Shown in pieces: positions 36,145-44,462 of a DNA stretch of 64,000 bases. Within the stretch, counting starts at the first letter, position 1. The number at the start of each line of letters is the position of its first letter. The stretch covers positions 37,489-101,488 of the forward strand of contig CALIJE010000011.1 of NCBI GenBank assembly GCA_938017825.1. Reading direction: 5' to 3'. Made by a program: the position numbers and the translations under genes. The notes under the pieces were generated by a model. That model made no database searches. It saw only the letters and a program-made list of their open reading frames with translations, and was not told where the DNA came from. Source of the DNA: an uncultured Flavobacteriaceae bacterium. Lineage in GTDB: Bacteria; Bacteroidota; Bacteroidia; Flavobacteriales; Flavobacteriaceae.

Positions 36145-36912
36145 TCAATTACGGATACTCTTTACAAATGCCTCAATTTGTGATATGCCATTGGTAGTCA
36201 AGTGTTTGATAAAGGCAGACCCAATAATGGCACCTTTCGCATTTTTGGTAGCGGCTTCAAAGGTATCCGCGTCTTTAATTCCAAATCCAACTATTTGTGG
36301 GTTCTTCAAATTCATGGTAGCAATCCGCTCAAAATATTCGGTTTGCGTATTTCCAAAACCTTCTTTAGATCCTGTTACACTAGCTGAGCTAACCATGTAA
36401 ATAAATCCGTCTGAGGCTTCATCAATTATACGTATTCGCTCCTCGCTAGTTTGCGGTGTTATCAAGAAGACGTTGATCAGTCCATATTTTTTGAATATTT
36501 CCTCATATTCGCTTCGATATACGTTCAATGGCAGGTCGGGCATGATCAGGCCATCGATACCGATTTCATGACACTTTTTACAGAATGCGTCTACACCATA
36601 CTGCAGCATAGGGTTAAAATAGCCCATGACAATGAGTGGAATGGAAACCGTTTCACGGATGCCGGCCAATTGCTCAAATAAGCGCTCGGTCGTCATTCCG
36701 TTCCCAAGCGCGGCAGTGGAGCTTTTTTGAATGGTGGGGCCGTCAGCCAAAGGATCGCTAAAGGGCAAACCAATTTCAATCATATCAACACCACACTTCT
36801 CCAAATCCTGAATAATATGAACTGTATCGTTCAGCGATGGATAGCCGGCCGTAAAGTAAATAGATAGAAGTTTGCCATTCTCCTGTAATTTTTGATTAAT
36901 CCTATTGGTCAT
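36145..36912 (-). CDS. trpA: Tryptophan synthase alpha chain
   Basis: 255 residues. CGVDMIEIGLPFSDPLADGPTIQ carries the catalytic glutamate and aspartate; GLIMPDLP, YMVSSASVTG and GFGIKDADT form the phosphate site and loops. It cleaves indole-3-glycerol phosphate to indole, which is channelled to TrpB. Its ATG shares one base with the trpB stop (TAATG), so it is translationally coupled as the last gene of the operon. No terminator is obvious after it. Confidence 0.97.
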   Translation of the reverse strand: MTNRINQKLQENGKLLSIYFTAGYPSLNDTVHIIQDLEKCGVDMIEIGLPFSDPLADGPTIQKSSTAALGNGMTTERLFEQLAGIRETVSIPLIVMGYFNPMLQYGVDAFCKKCHEIGIDGLIMPDLPLNVYRSEYEEIFKKYGLINVFLITPQTSEERIRIIDEASDGFIYMVSSASVTGSKEGFGNTQTEYFERIATMNLKNPQIVGFGIKDADTFEAATKNAKGAIIGSAFIKHLTTNGISQIEAFVKSIRN

Positions 36913-38096
36913 TATGCTAGTTTAAAATAATCAATATATGTATTCAGATCCTTGTCACCGCGTCCCGAAAGACTGATCACGACTATATCATCTGCCTTGA
37001 ATTTCTTATGCTGAAAAATGGCAAAGGCGTGCCCTGTTTCTATCGCCGGAATAATACCTTCTAATTGAGAAAGTTCCAATCCCGCGGTCATGGCCTCGTC
37101 ATCTGTAGCAGAATAAAACTCAGCTCTTCCCGATTGATGCAAGTGCGAATGCATGGGTCCCACACCGGGGTAATCCAAGCCTGCTGAAATCGAATACGGT
37201 TCAGTAATTTGCCCGTCATCTGTCTGCATTAACAAGGTTTTACAACCGTGAATAATTCCAATCTTACCTAGGGCCGAGGTCGCGGCACTTTCCCCTGATG
37301 CGATACCTTTTCCTGCAGCTTCAACGGCAATAATGCCTACTTCCTCTTCGTCTAAAAAATGATAATAACTTCCTGCAGCATTACTACCACCGCCAATACA
37401 GGCGACGACATAATCAGGAAGTTCACGTCCTTCTTTTTCCTGCAATTGCCACTTGATTTCCTCAGAAATCACAGATTGAAAACGGGTAACCATGTCAGGA
37501 TAGGGGTGAGGCCCAATAGCCGAACCAATAATGTAATGGGTGTCTAACGGATTATTGATCCAATCGCGAATGGCTTCATTGGTGGCATCTTTAAGTGTTC
37601 TACTTCCAGAAAGCGCAGGGCGAACTTCTGCGCCCAACATTTTCATACGGGCGACGTTTGGGGCCTGGCGGGCGATATCTATCTCGCCCATATACACAAT
37701 ACATTGCATACCCATTAAGGCACAAACGGTTGCCGTAGCCACCCCATGCTGGCCCGCTCCGGTTTCGGCGATGATTCGGGTTTTGCCCAATTTCTTGGCC
37801 ATTAAAATCTGTCCTATGGTGTTATTTACCTTGTGTGCGCCGGTATGATTTAGGTCTTCTCTTTTTAGATAAATCTTACAGCCGTGCTTTTCCGATAAGC
37901 GTTTTGCAAAATAAAGCGGTGAAGGCCGCCCTACGTAATCTTTGAGTAATTGATGAAAATCTTTTTGAAAAGAATCCTCATACATAATTTCCAAATACTT
38001 GCTGCGTAATTCCTCTACGTTGGGATAAAGCATTTCAGGAATAAACGCCCCTCCAAATTCTCCGTAGTATCCCTTGTCGTCTGCGTGATAGCTCAT
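36912..38096 (-). CDS. trpB: Tryptophan synthase beta chain
   Basis: 394 residues. The PLP lysine is K89 in [26 protein letters not shown] is the substrate loop and [10 protein letters not shown] binds the PLP phosphate; [10 protein letters not shown] is the TrpB1-type COMM/hinge region. It condenses indole with serine to tryptophan. It follows trpF by one base and overlaps trpA by one. Confidence 0.98.
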   Translation of the reverse strand: MSYHADDKGYYGEFGGAFIPEMLYPNVEELRSKYLEIMYEDSFQKDFHQLLKDYVGRPSPLYFAKRLSEKHGCKIYLKREDLNHTGAHKVNNTIGQILMAKKLGKTRIIAETGAGQHGVATATVCALMGMQCIVYMGEIDIARQAPNVARMKMLGAEVRPALSGSRTLKDATNEAIRDWINNPLDTHYIIGSAIGPHPYPDMVTRFQSVISEEIKWQLQEKEGRELPDYVVACIGGGSNAAGSYYHFLDEEEVGIIAVEAAGKGIASGESAATSALGKIGIIHGCKTLLMQTDDGQITEPYSISAGLDYPGVGPMHSHLHQSGRAEFYSATDDEAMTAGLELSQLEGIIPAIETGHAFAIFQHKKFKADDIVVISLSGRGDKDLNTYIDYFKLA

Positions 38097-38097
38097 G

Positions 38098-38778
38098 CTA
38101 GTTTGCGGTTAATGATTTTTTTAATTTGTTTACTTTTAAAGTGTCTTTGAACCCAGGTGAAATTTCAAATTTGCTGTTTACGTCAATGGCATGACAATAC
38201 TGTGCTTCGGGTCGGTTCATAAATTCCTTGATGGTGTCGAGTTCTTCCAAGCCGATGCCTCCACTTAAGAAATAGGGTTTGGTAGAGGGATAATTTTTGA
38301 GGACATCCCAGTTAAAGGTGAATCCATTTCCGCCAGGAAGTTTTCCTTTGGTGTCGAATAAGTAAAAATCACATACGTCCTCATAGTGATCCAATTGATC
38401 AAAGTCGAAATTGTCCTTGATCGAAAAAACCTTCACAATTTTCACTTGTGGAATTTGTTTCTTGAGCTGATCGCAAAAAGCCGGACTTTCATTGCCGTGC
38501 AATTGAACTAAGAGAAGGCCGTACTTTTTCACTTTTTCAGCAATGATCAAAACGCGCTCATCTACAAAAACCCCTACTTTTTGAACGCCATGAGGTATTA
38601 GGGGTAGTTCTCCATTAAAATTACGTTTTGAAGGTTTCCAAAAAATAAGGCCCACATAATCTGGTGATAGGGCCGCAACTTCTGAAATATTTTGGCGCAT
38701 GCCACAGACCTTTAGTTTCAGATCCTTCATACCCTTTGAAAGAGGTGTCTTGTCTTTTTGGGTGTAATAATAGTCCAT
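38098..38778 (-). CDS. trpF: Phosphoribosylanthranilate isomerase
   Basis: 226 residues. KVCGMR holds the catalytic cysteine, [14 protein letters not shown] the phosphate/substrate segment, and LFDTKG the catalytic aspartate; FLSGGIG is the C-terminal phosphate loop. Its ATG directly follows the trpC stop (TAAATG), supporting this start, although [11 protein letters not shown] 48 bases downstream is nearer the usual family start. It isomerises phosphoribosylanthranilate to CdRP. Confidence 0.95.
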   Translation of the reverse strand: MDYYYTQKDKTPLSKGMKDLKLKVCGMRQNISEVAALSPDYVGLIFWKPSKRNFNGELPLIPHGVQKVGVFVDERVLIIAEKVKKYGLLLVQLHGNESPAFCDQLKKQIPQVKIVKVFSIKDNFDFDQLDHYEDVCDFYLFDTKGKLPGGNGFTFNWDVLKNYPSTKPYFLSGGIGLEELDTIKEFMNRPEAQYCHAIDVNSKFEISPGFKDTLKVNKLKKSLTAN

Positions 38779-39564
38779 TTAACGAGCAATTTTTTGAATA
38801 AATGCGTTAGCACTTTCACTAGGGTTTTCAGTTTTCATAAAGTTTTCCCCTATTAAAAATCCTTGATATCCATAGGGTCGCAATTCTTGTATGGTATCAA
38901 CTGCGCTAATGCCGCTTTCAGATACTTTTACAAAATTATCGGGAATCATCTTTGATAGCGCTTTACTTGTTTCTAGGCTGACTTCAAAAGTCTTCAGATT
39001 TCTATTGTTTACGCCCAACATATCTATACTGGGCATGATCGATTTCTGTAATTCCTCCTCATTATGTACTTCCAACAAAACTTCTAAATTCAAACTTTTG
39101 GCCAATTCTGAGAACGTCTTTATTTGTTCTCGCGACAATACTGCTGCAATCAATAAAATTACATCCGCACCATTGGCTTTGGCTTCTAAAATTTGATATT
39201 CATCGATGATAAATTCTTTGCGCAACAAAGGCGTATTAACCGATGCCCTGGCCAATTGCAAGTCTTCCAAGGAACCGCCAAAATACTTAATGTCGGTTAG
39301 AACGCTTATACCGCAAACCCCTGCATTTCGATACCCTTTTGCTACTTGACCTACGTTGGTATTTTGATTGATCGTACCTTTCGAAGGCGAACGTCTTTTG
39401 TGCTCAGCAATAATACCCGTTGTGCTGTTTCGCAAGGCAGTCGCCAAAGAAAAGGTATCTCTTTTGAATAGGGACGAAGCCTCTAGTTGACTTATAGGAA
39501 CCACAGATTTTTTCAAGGCTACCTCCTTGTATTTATCCGCTATTATTTTATCTAGAATATTCAT
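38779..39564 (-). CDS. trpC: Indole-3-glycerol phosphate synthase
   Basis: 261 residues, monofunctional. Motifs: IIAEHKRRSPSKG with the catalytic lysine, PLLRKEFIIDEYQI, GVNNRNLKTFEV, VSESGIS, and GFLIGENFM. It closes the indole ring from CdRP. Coupled by an ATGA overlap to trpD upstream and by TAAATG to trpF downstream. Confidence 0.97.
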   Translation of the reverse strand: MNILDKIIADKYKEVALKKSVVPISQLEASSLFKRDTFSLATALRNSTTGIIAEHKRRSPSKGTINQNTNVGQVAKGYRNAGVCGISVLTDIKYFGGSLEDLQLARASVNTPLLRKEFIIDEYQILEAKANGADVILLIAAVLSREQIKTFSELAKSLNLEVLLEVHNEEELQKSIMPSIDMLGVNNRNLKTFEVSLETSKALSKMIPDNFVKVSESGISAVDTIQELRPYGYQGFLIGENFMKTENPSESANAFIQKIAR

Positions 39565-40553
39565 TTGCTCAATTCTTGTAACTTTTTTAAGGCATTCAAA
39601 CCACTGCCGTTCAGCAATGATTCCTTAGCCTTTTCAAACCCCTCTTTCACACCGCTGCCCAATACGGTCGCGATAGCCACGCCGGCATTTGCACAGACCA
39701 CATTGTTTTGGGCCTGGGACCCCTCTCCTTGCAATACCTTCATAAATATCCGCGCGGATTCCTCCACAGAATCGCCACCTGTAATTTCAGCTTGTTTAAT
39801 AGGGAGCACTCCAAAATCTTGAGGCCTTAACATGCCTTCGGTAGAATTCGAAATGGTTTTGGTATTGCCTGTTAGCGATATTTCATCATAACCATCAAGG
39901 GCATGTAATACGGTAAACTTCTTGTCGGTGTTTTGATAAAGGTACCCGTACATCCGGGCTAATTCTAAGTTAAATACCCCCACCATCTGGTTCTTGGGAA
40001 AAGCGGGGTTCACCATAGGCCCCAACATATTGAAAAAGGTTTTTATACCAAGTTCTTTTCGAATGGGGGCTACGTTTTTCATAGCCGGATGAAATAGCGG
40101 GGCATGCAAAACACAGATTCCCGCTTCATTTAACGTCTTCTCCAAAAAGTCTGCCTCATTGCTAAATTTAATGCCGAGAAACTCCATTACATTACTGCTT
40201 CCACATTTAGAGGAAACTCCATAATTACCGTGCTTGGTTACTTTTATTCCGGCACCAGCCGTAACAAAAGAAGCCAAGGTTGAAATATTAAAGGTGTCTT
40301 TGCCGTCACCGCCTGTTCCACAAAGATCAATAGGATTGTAGGCTGCCAAATCTACGGCCAAGCACAATTCCAATAGTGCGTCTCGAAAACCCTCTAATTC
40401 TTCAATGGTGATGCTTCGCATCATATACACCGTCAAAAATGAAGCGATCTGACTGGTATTGTAATCGCCTTTGGCAATGTTGACCAGAATTTGTTTCGCA
40501 TCCTCCTTTTCAAGGATGTCATGATTTATTAATTTATTTAACGTCTCCTTCAT
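39561..40553 (-). CDS. trpD: Anthranilate phosphoribosyltransferase
   Basis: 330 residues. The PRPP-binding motif CGTGGDGKDTFNIST and KHGNYGVSSKCGSSNVME are hallmarks; FFNMLGPMVNPA follows. It joins anthranilate to PRPP. The 4-base ATGA overlap with trpG and a similar overlap with trpC show tight translational coupling. TrpD is not fused to TrpG. Confidence 0.97.
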   Translation of the reverse strand: MKETLNKLINHDILEKEDAKQILVNIAKGDYNTSQIASFLTVYMMRSITIEELEGFRDALLELCLAVDLAAYNPIDLCGTGGDGKDTFNISTLASFVTAGAGIKVTKHGNYGVSSKCGSSNVMEFLGIKFSNEADFLEKTLNEAGICVLHAPLFHPAMKNVAPIRKELGIKTFFNMLGPMVNPAFPKNQMVGVFNLELARMYGYLYQNTDKKFTVLHALDGYDEISLTGNTKTISNSTEGMLRPQDFGVLPIKQAEITGGDSVEESARIFMKVLQGEGSQAQNNVVCANAGVAIATVLGSGVKEGFEKAKESLLNGSGLNALKKLQELSK

Positions 40554-41110
40554 TTGTTTAACCAGTTTTTTAAGATCTGTTTTCCCTTAGGTGTCAAAAC
40601 AGACTCGGGGTGAAATTGTACGGCACACACATCATAGGTTTTATGTCGCAACGACATTACCTGCCCGTTTTCATCAAAGGATGTGGCTTCCAAGACATCT
40701 GGAAGATTGGCATCAACTACCCATGAATGGTAGCGCCCAACTTTAATTTGTTTGGGCAAGCCTTCAAATAGAACATCATCTTCAACAATGTCTATATTGG
40801 TTGCAATACCATGGTATACTTCGTCTAAATTCACCAATGAACCCCCAAAAACCTCTCCGATGGCCTGCTGCCCTAGGCATACTCCAAAAATACTCTTGGT
40901 GGGGGCGTATTGGGCGATGATTTCCTTCAATAGTCCGGCCTCATCAGGAATACCTGGTCCTGGTGACAATACGATCTTATCGAAGGCATCGACTTCTTCC
41001 AACGATAATTGATCGTTTCGCTTAACGATAACCTCACAATCTAAATCCTCTAAATAGTGGACGAGATTATACGTAAAACTATCGTAGTTATCTATAACTA
41101 ATATCTTCAT
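40550..41110 (-). CDS. trpG: Anthranilate synthase component II (glutamine amidotransferase)
   Basis: 186 residues from the ATG at 41110 (MKILVIDNYDSFTYNL); an ATG one codon upstream is equally possible, and a longer frame from 41137 would overlap trpE. Class I glutaminase triad: cysteine in GVCLGQQAIGE, and histidine and glutamate in VQFHPES. It supplies ammonia to TrpE. No fused phosphoribosyltransferase domain. Confidence 0.96.
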   Translation of the reverse strand: MKILVIDNYDSFTYNLVHYLEDLDCEVIVKRNDQLSLEEVDAFDKIVLSPGPGIPDEAGLLKEIIAQYAPTKSIFGVCLGQQAIGEVFGGSLVNLDEVYHGIATNIDIVEDDVLFEGLPKQIKVGRYHSWVVDANLPDVLEATSFDENGQVMSLRHKTYDVCAVQFHPESVLTPKGKQILKNWLNK

Positions 41111-41114
41111 CATC

Positions 41115-42512
41115 TTAAATCGTTTCTGCAATTTCAAGGGCCTTGGTCAAGGCCCCCAGTTTGTTATAGGTTTCTTGTAATTCGTCTTCAGCATTAGAGG
41201 CCGCTACCAAACCTGCACCAGCTTGGTAATGCAGCATATGGTTCTTGCTCAGGAAGGTACGGATCATGATTGCATGGTTGAAGTTGCCATTGAAATCCAT
41301 AAATCCGATAGCACCGCCATAATAGCCCCGGCTTGTCTTTTCATATTTTTCGATCAACTGCATGGCCATATGTTTAGGGGCTCCGCTTAAGGTGCCAGCA
41401 GGGAACGTATCGGCAACTACCTTCATGGTGGTAATGTCCTTCTTCTTCTGTCCGATCACTTTCGAAACCAAATGAATAACATGTGAAAAGAATTGCACTT
41501 CCCTATAATTGGCAACTTCAACCATATTGCCATTTCTACTAAGATCGTTTCTGGCCAAATCTACCAACATTACGTGTTCGCTATTCTCTTTGTCATCCTC
41601 GGTCAATTGCTTGGCAAGTAGCGCATCTTGTTCATCATTGCCTGTGCGCTTAAAGGTGCCGGCGATGGGATGAATTTCTGCAGTACCCTCTTTTACAATG
41701 AGCTGTGCTTCAGGAGAACTTCCGAAGATTTTGAAATCCCCATAGTCAAAATAGAAGAGATACGGTGAGGGGTTCACCGAACGCAAGGCCCTATAAACGT
41801 TAAATTCGTCCCCTTTGAATCCTTGCGAAAAACGGCGAGACAAAACCAATTGAAATACATCACCGCGCTGGCAATGCTCTTTCGCCTTGGCAACATGATC
41901 CTTATATTCTTGATCTTTTAAATTGGAGGTGGCCGTTCCATCCAAAGAAAAATTATAGGAGGCAAAGTTCTTAACGTTTAGGAGTTGCACTATTTCTGGA
42001 ATGTTGTTCTCTGACTCAAAACAGTGGGCAAAAATGTACGCTTCATTCTTAAAATGATTTATGGCTATGATGTTTTGATATACCGCATAATATATATCCG
42101 GAATGCTTACTGAATTTTGCTTCTTAGATAATTCCACATCTTCAAAATAGCGTACGGCATCATAGGCCATATACCCAAAAAGTCCGTTGTCTATGAACTT
42201 GAATTTGCTTTTTCCTGCATCGAACTTTTTGCTAAAATCATTAACAATGTCAACAACATTGGTCTGTGCGTTAATTACTATTTCATCTGAGGAGCCATCG
42301 GGAAATTGCTGCAGAACCATTTCATTTTCAACTTTAATTGAGGCTATGGGGTTACAGCAGATGTAAGAGAAGCTATTGTCATTGGCATGGTAGTCGCTGC
42401 TTTCCAACAAGATGCTGTTCGGGAACCTATCCCTGATTTTTAGATACACACTTACCGGGGTAATGGTATCGGCCAAAATCTTCTTGTGATGTGATTGTAA
42501 TTGGTATTTCAT
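41115..42512 (-). CDS. trpE: Anthranilate synthase component I
   Basis: 465 residues. An N-terminal region with LLESSDYHANDNSFSYI, resembling the Trp feedback site (LLES), and the chorismate-binding domain: GDVFQLVLSRRF, RALRSVNPSPYLFYFD, PIAGTFKRTGNDEQD, DLARNDLSRNG, TFPAGTLSGAPKHMAM, YYGGAIGFMDFNG. It makes anthranilate from chorismate and ammonia. First structural gene of the operon; a candidate attenuator with a three-Trp leader peptide ends 19 nt before its ATG. Confidence 0.97.
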   Translation of the reverse strand: MKYQLQSHHKKILADTITPVSVYLKIRDRFPNSILLESSDYHANDNSFSYICCNPIASIKVENEMVLQQFPDGSSDEIVINAQTNVVDIVNDFSKKFDAGKSKFKFIDNGLFGYMAYDAVRYFEDVELSKKQNSVSIPDIYYAVYQNIIAINHFKNEAYIFAHCFESENNIPEIVQLLNVKNFASYNFSLDGTATSNLKDQEYKDHVAKAKEHCQRGDVFQLVLSRRFSQGFKGDEFNVYRALRSVNPSPYLFYFDYGDFKIFGSSPEAQLIVKEGTAEIHPIAGTFKRTGNDEQDALLAKQLTEDDKENSEHVMLVDLARNDLSRNGNMVEVANYREVQFFSHVIHLVSKVIGQKKKDITTMKVVADTFPAGTLSGAPKHMAMQLIEKYEKTSRGYYGGAIGFMDFNGNFNHAIMIRTFLSKNHMLHYQAGAGLVAASNAEDELQETYNKLGALTKALEIAETI

Positions 42513-42531
42513 TTAATGTTATATAATAAGT

Positions 42532-42556
42532 AAGGCCTGTCGTGAAGACAGGCCTT
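42532..42556 (-). terminator. Candidate trp attenuator terminator hairpin
   Basis: AAGGCCTGTC (42532-42541), 5-nt loop, GACAGGCCTT (42547-42556): a perfect 10-bp GC-rich stem, 28 nt after the leader-peptide stop and 19 nt before trpE. The downstream T-tract is weak (ACTTATTATAT), so termination efficiency is uncertain; it could also affect trpE translation. Confidence 0.7.
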
Positions 42557-42603
42557 TTATAGTTCTACTATAACGATGCTCAGCTCACGATAACTGTCGA
42601 GAG
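42540..42603 (-). promoter_or_regulatory. Candidate trp leader anti-terminator elements
   Basis: Region 1 (CTCTCGA, 42603-42597) can pair with region 2 (TCGTGAG, 42590-42584, containing the leader stop codon) with one mismatch. Region 2 can instead pair with TCACGA (42545-42540), which spans the terminator loop and the first two bases of its 3' arm. A further perfect 7-bp hairpin (42557-42573, 3-nt loop) abuts the terminator stem. The mutually exclusive pairings follow the classic attenuation logic; read by eye only. Confidence 0.55.
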
Positions 42604-42641
42604 TTGTTCCACCACCACGTATTTGTGTTTCTTATTTTCAT
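42585..42641 (-). CDS. trpL: trp operon leader peptide (three consecutive Trp codons)
   Basis: An 18-codon frame, too short for gene finders: ATG at 42641, TGA at 42587-42585, product MKIRNTNTWWWNNSRQLS. Codons 9-11 are TGG-TGG-TGG (42617-42609). It sits between a consensus promoter (42670-42700) and a GC-rich hairpin just before trpE. In attenuation systems, ribosome stalling on scarce charged tRNA-Trp at such a run lets an anti-terminator form. A chance run of three TGG codons in frame with ATG at exactly this place is very unlikely. No Shine-Dalgarno is seen, as usual in this phylum. Confidence 0.85.
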   Translation of the reverse strand: MKIRNTNTWWWNNSRQLS

Positions 42642-42669
42642 AGGATTGTTACTTCGCCTATTGAGAAAT

Positions 42670-42700
42670 CAAATATAGAAATCATTTTTAAACTACCCAA
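42670..42700 (-). promoter_or_regulatory. trp operon promoter
   Basis: On the minus strand TTG (42700-42698), 20 nt, then TATATTTG (42677-42670): a good Bacteroidota promoter. A start near 42665 gives a 24-nt leader before trpL and places the attenuator inside the transcript. Confidence 0.7.
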
Positions 42701-42723
42701 TTCAGGATCTATAAAATTCAAGA

Positions 42724-42750
42724 GCCCCGCAATAATAAATATTGCAGGGC
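42724..42750 (-). terminator. Terminator after the YceI gene
   Basis: GCCCCGCAATA (42724-42734), loop ATAAA, TATTGCAGGGC (42740-42750): 11-bp stem with one C-A mismatch, 42 bases after the YceI stop, followed on the minus strand by TCTTGAATTTTAT. It insulates the trp promoter from the YceI/MarR transcript. Confidence 0.7.
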
Positions 42751-42791
42751 CCTAGGCTGTGAGGTTAAGCCTATAAAATCATATAGTTTGT

Positions 42792-43367
42792 TTAGAATTC
42801 TAAATCAACCACCAAATCAAATTCATCATAAATTGCTTTATCCGCAGCTGCTCCAAATAAGGTAGATCCGTATTTTACATCGTACTTTGTACGATCTACT
42901 TTAAGGGTAGCGGTAGCCTTGCTTCCATAGACCGATACATCAAAGCTAATTGCCTTGGTGATGCCTTTTATGGTCAGGTCGCCCGTTACATCATAGGAAT
43001 TTTTACCGGTGGATTTTACCGCGGTAAATTTGAGGGTAGAGGTAGCATGATTGGCAGTATCAAAAAAGTCCGCTGAATTCAGGTGCCCGTCTAATTTGCC
43101 TTTTGATCCGCCTTCTAGATCTTCAGTATTTATGGTGGTCATGTCAACTGTGAACTCGCCACCTGATAATTTACCGTCCTCGAACATCAAGGACCCTGAT
43201 TTCAAGGAAACGCTACCGTAGTGCGAGCCGGTTACTTTATAGGCTTTCCATGTAACCTTGCTGGTCTCGGTATTGACTTCTTTCTTTTCGCCATCAATCG
43301 GTTCTGTCGCCGTAGCGGTAAAACTGAAAATCATGGCCAGTACTAAACTTAAAACTCCTTTTTTCAT
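42792..43367 (-). CDS. YceI-family secreted lipid-binding protein
   Basis: 191 residues with a signal peptide (about 1-20, TATA-TEP). The mature protein matches the YceI lipocalin-like barrel: VTWKAYKVTGSHYGSVSLKSGSLMF, FTVDMTTINTEDL, HLNSADFFDTANHATSTLKFTAV, YDVTGDLTIKGITKAISFDV. YceI proteins bind isoprenoids or other amphiphiles in the periplasm and are often stress-induced. It lies 51 bases after marR on the same strand, so it is probably co-regulated by that repressor. Confidence 0.92.
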   Translation of the reverse strand: MKKGVLSLVLAMIFSFTATATEPIDGEKKEVNTETSKVTWKAYKVTGSHYGSVSLKSGSLMFEDGKLSGGEFTVDMTTINTEDLEGGSKGKLDGHLNSADFFDTANHATSTLKFTAVKSTGKNSYDVTGDLTIKGITKAISFDVSVYGSKATATLKVDRTKYDVKYGSTLFGAAADKAIYDEFDLVVDLEF

Positions 43368-43418
43368 CTTTTAAATATTAAAAATAATTAGTAATTCTAG
43401 GTAAAAAATAACAAGCTG

Positions 43419-43865
43419 CTAAAATTTATCAAATAAGTTATTCAATTGTTTCAATTCTTTTTCGGAAAAATTTCGAAGAATATTATCCTCGGCTTTTGCA
43501 ATCGCTTTATCCATTTTTGTCAAGACTTTTTTTCCCTCTTGGGTAATCGTGATTTCTATTTTTCTTCGGTTTGTTCGGCATACGACTCGATGTGCATAGC
43601 CCTTCTGCAAAAGTTTGTCGACCAACCTTGTCGTATTGCTCATTTTGGTAACCATACGATCATTTAGGGTTGAAAGATTGGAGGCCTTCTCTTTTTGCCC
43701 TCTAAGGATGCGCAGTACGTTGAATTGCTGCGGGGAAACATCGAAGGGTTTTAGGGCAAATGAAATGGCTTCTTTAATTCTATTGTCGACCAACATAAAA
43801 TGAATAATTGTTCTGCTTTTCAGCGGAATCTTCCTTTCTGTTTTAATACGCTCCTCTACATTCAT
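43419..43865 (-). CDS. MarR-family transcriptional regulator
   Basis: 148 residues from the ATG at 43865; the frame is open to 43958, but the added residues are not family-like and would contain the promoter. The winged helix-turn-helix covers about 40-115: VSPQQFNVLRILRGQ, LNDRMVTKMSNTTRLVDKLLQKGY as recognition helix, and the wing with CRTNRRKIEITITQEGKKVL. Regulates its own gene and probably yceI and the divergent rhodanese gene; two palindromes in the intergenic region are candidate operators. The ligand is unknown. Confidence 0.9.
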   Translation of the reverse strand: MNVEERIKTERKIPLKSRTIIHFMLVDNRIKEAISFALKPFDVSPQQFNVLRILRGQKEKASNLSTLNDRMVTKMSNTTRLVDKLLQKGYAHRVVCRTNRRKIEITITQEGKKVLTKMDKAIAKAEDNILRNFSEKELKQLNNLFDKF

Positions 43866-43878
43866 GTTACTACAACAA

Positions 43879-43895
43879 TTGTATATACAAATATA
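43879..43895 (-). promoter_or_regulatory. marR promoter -7 element and overlapping palindrome
   Basis: TATATTTG (43895-43888, minus strand) is a TAnnTTTG element 22 nt from the marR ATG. The perfect 12-bp palindrome TTGTATATACAA (43879-43890) overlaps it and the expected start site: a classic autorepression geometry. Confidence 0.55.
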
Positions 43896-43952
43896 AATAG
43901 ACCTATCTAATTTAGAACCTACGATTAGGTAATTTTTTGTTAAATTATGTGA

Positions 43953-43982
43953 TACCAATTTGGTACGGAAGTTGTATTTTTG
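43953..43982 (+). promoter_or_regulatory. Candidate operator and promoter of the rhodanese gene
   Basis: TACCAA-T-TTGGTA (43953-43965) is a perfect 6-bp inverted repeat. TATTTTTG (43975-43982) matches TAnnTTTG. The repeat falls where the -33 element should be, so a bound regulator would block the promoter. Its sequence differs from the palindrome at marR. Confidence 0.4.
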
Positions 43983-44042
43983 GAATGGAAAATAACTAGT
44001 TGTTTCCCAAGGAATTGGGAATTGGAATTAAATTGATCTTAA

Positions 44043-44354
44043 ATGGCAGATTTATCTCAAGAGGAATGGGCGGCGCAAGCTGCGACTGACGAGAATGCGG
44101 TTTTTTTGGACGTGCGTACAGATGATGAAGTAGCAGAGGGATACATTCCCAATGCAAAACATATTGATATTTATTTAGGGCAGGGGTTCTTGGATGAACT
44201 CAATACTCTCGATAAGAGCAAAACGTATTATGTATACTGTCGCAGCGGCAATCGCAGTGCCCAGGCATGCGCGATAATGAATAGTATTGGTTTTGAAAAC
44301 ACCAATAATCTTCTTGGTGGATTCAGTGAATGGCAGGGAGAAGTAGCGAACTAA
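44043..44354 (+). CDS. Single-domain rhodanese-like protein
   Basis: 103 residues, one rhodanese domain. The active-site loop is YC66RSGNRS, matching thiosulfate sulfurtransferases (CxxGxR), with FLDVRTDDEVAEGYIPNAKHI before it. Cytoplasmic, no signal peptide. It transfers sulfane sulfur to an unknown acceptor. Divergent from marR by 177 bases, with palindromes in between, so it may be a MarR target. Confidence 0.9.
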   Translation: MADLSQEEWAAQAATDENAVFLDVRTDDEVAEGYIPNAKHIDIYLGQGFLDELNTLDKSKTYYVYCRSGNRSAQACAIMNSIGFENTNNLLGGFSEWQGEVAN

Positions 44355-44462
44355 TTTGTTCTTCAACATTATGTGCTACTTTAATTGTTCGTAATGTAGA
44401 CAACGTCTTTACAGGTCTTTTAGCTATTTTTTTTCGTATTCGGTACGTTCATAAACTGAAAC

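Noticed and set aside
36059..36400. Plus-strand 113-codon frame near the end of trpA
   Set aside because: It lies mostly antisense to trpA and has no family features or promoter.
42557..42573. The 7-bp AT-rich hairpin as an independent terminator
   Set aside because: AT-only stem without a T-tract; better read as part of the trp leader structure.
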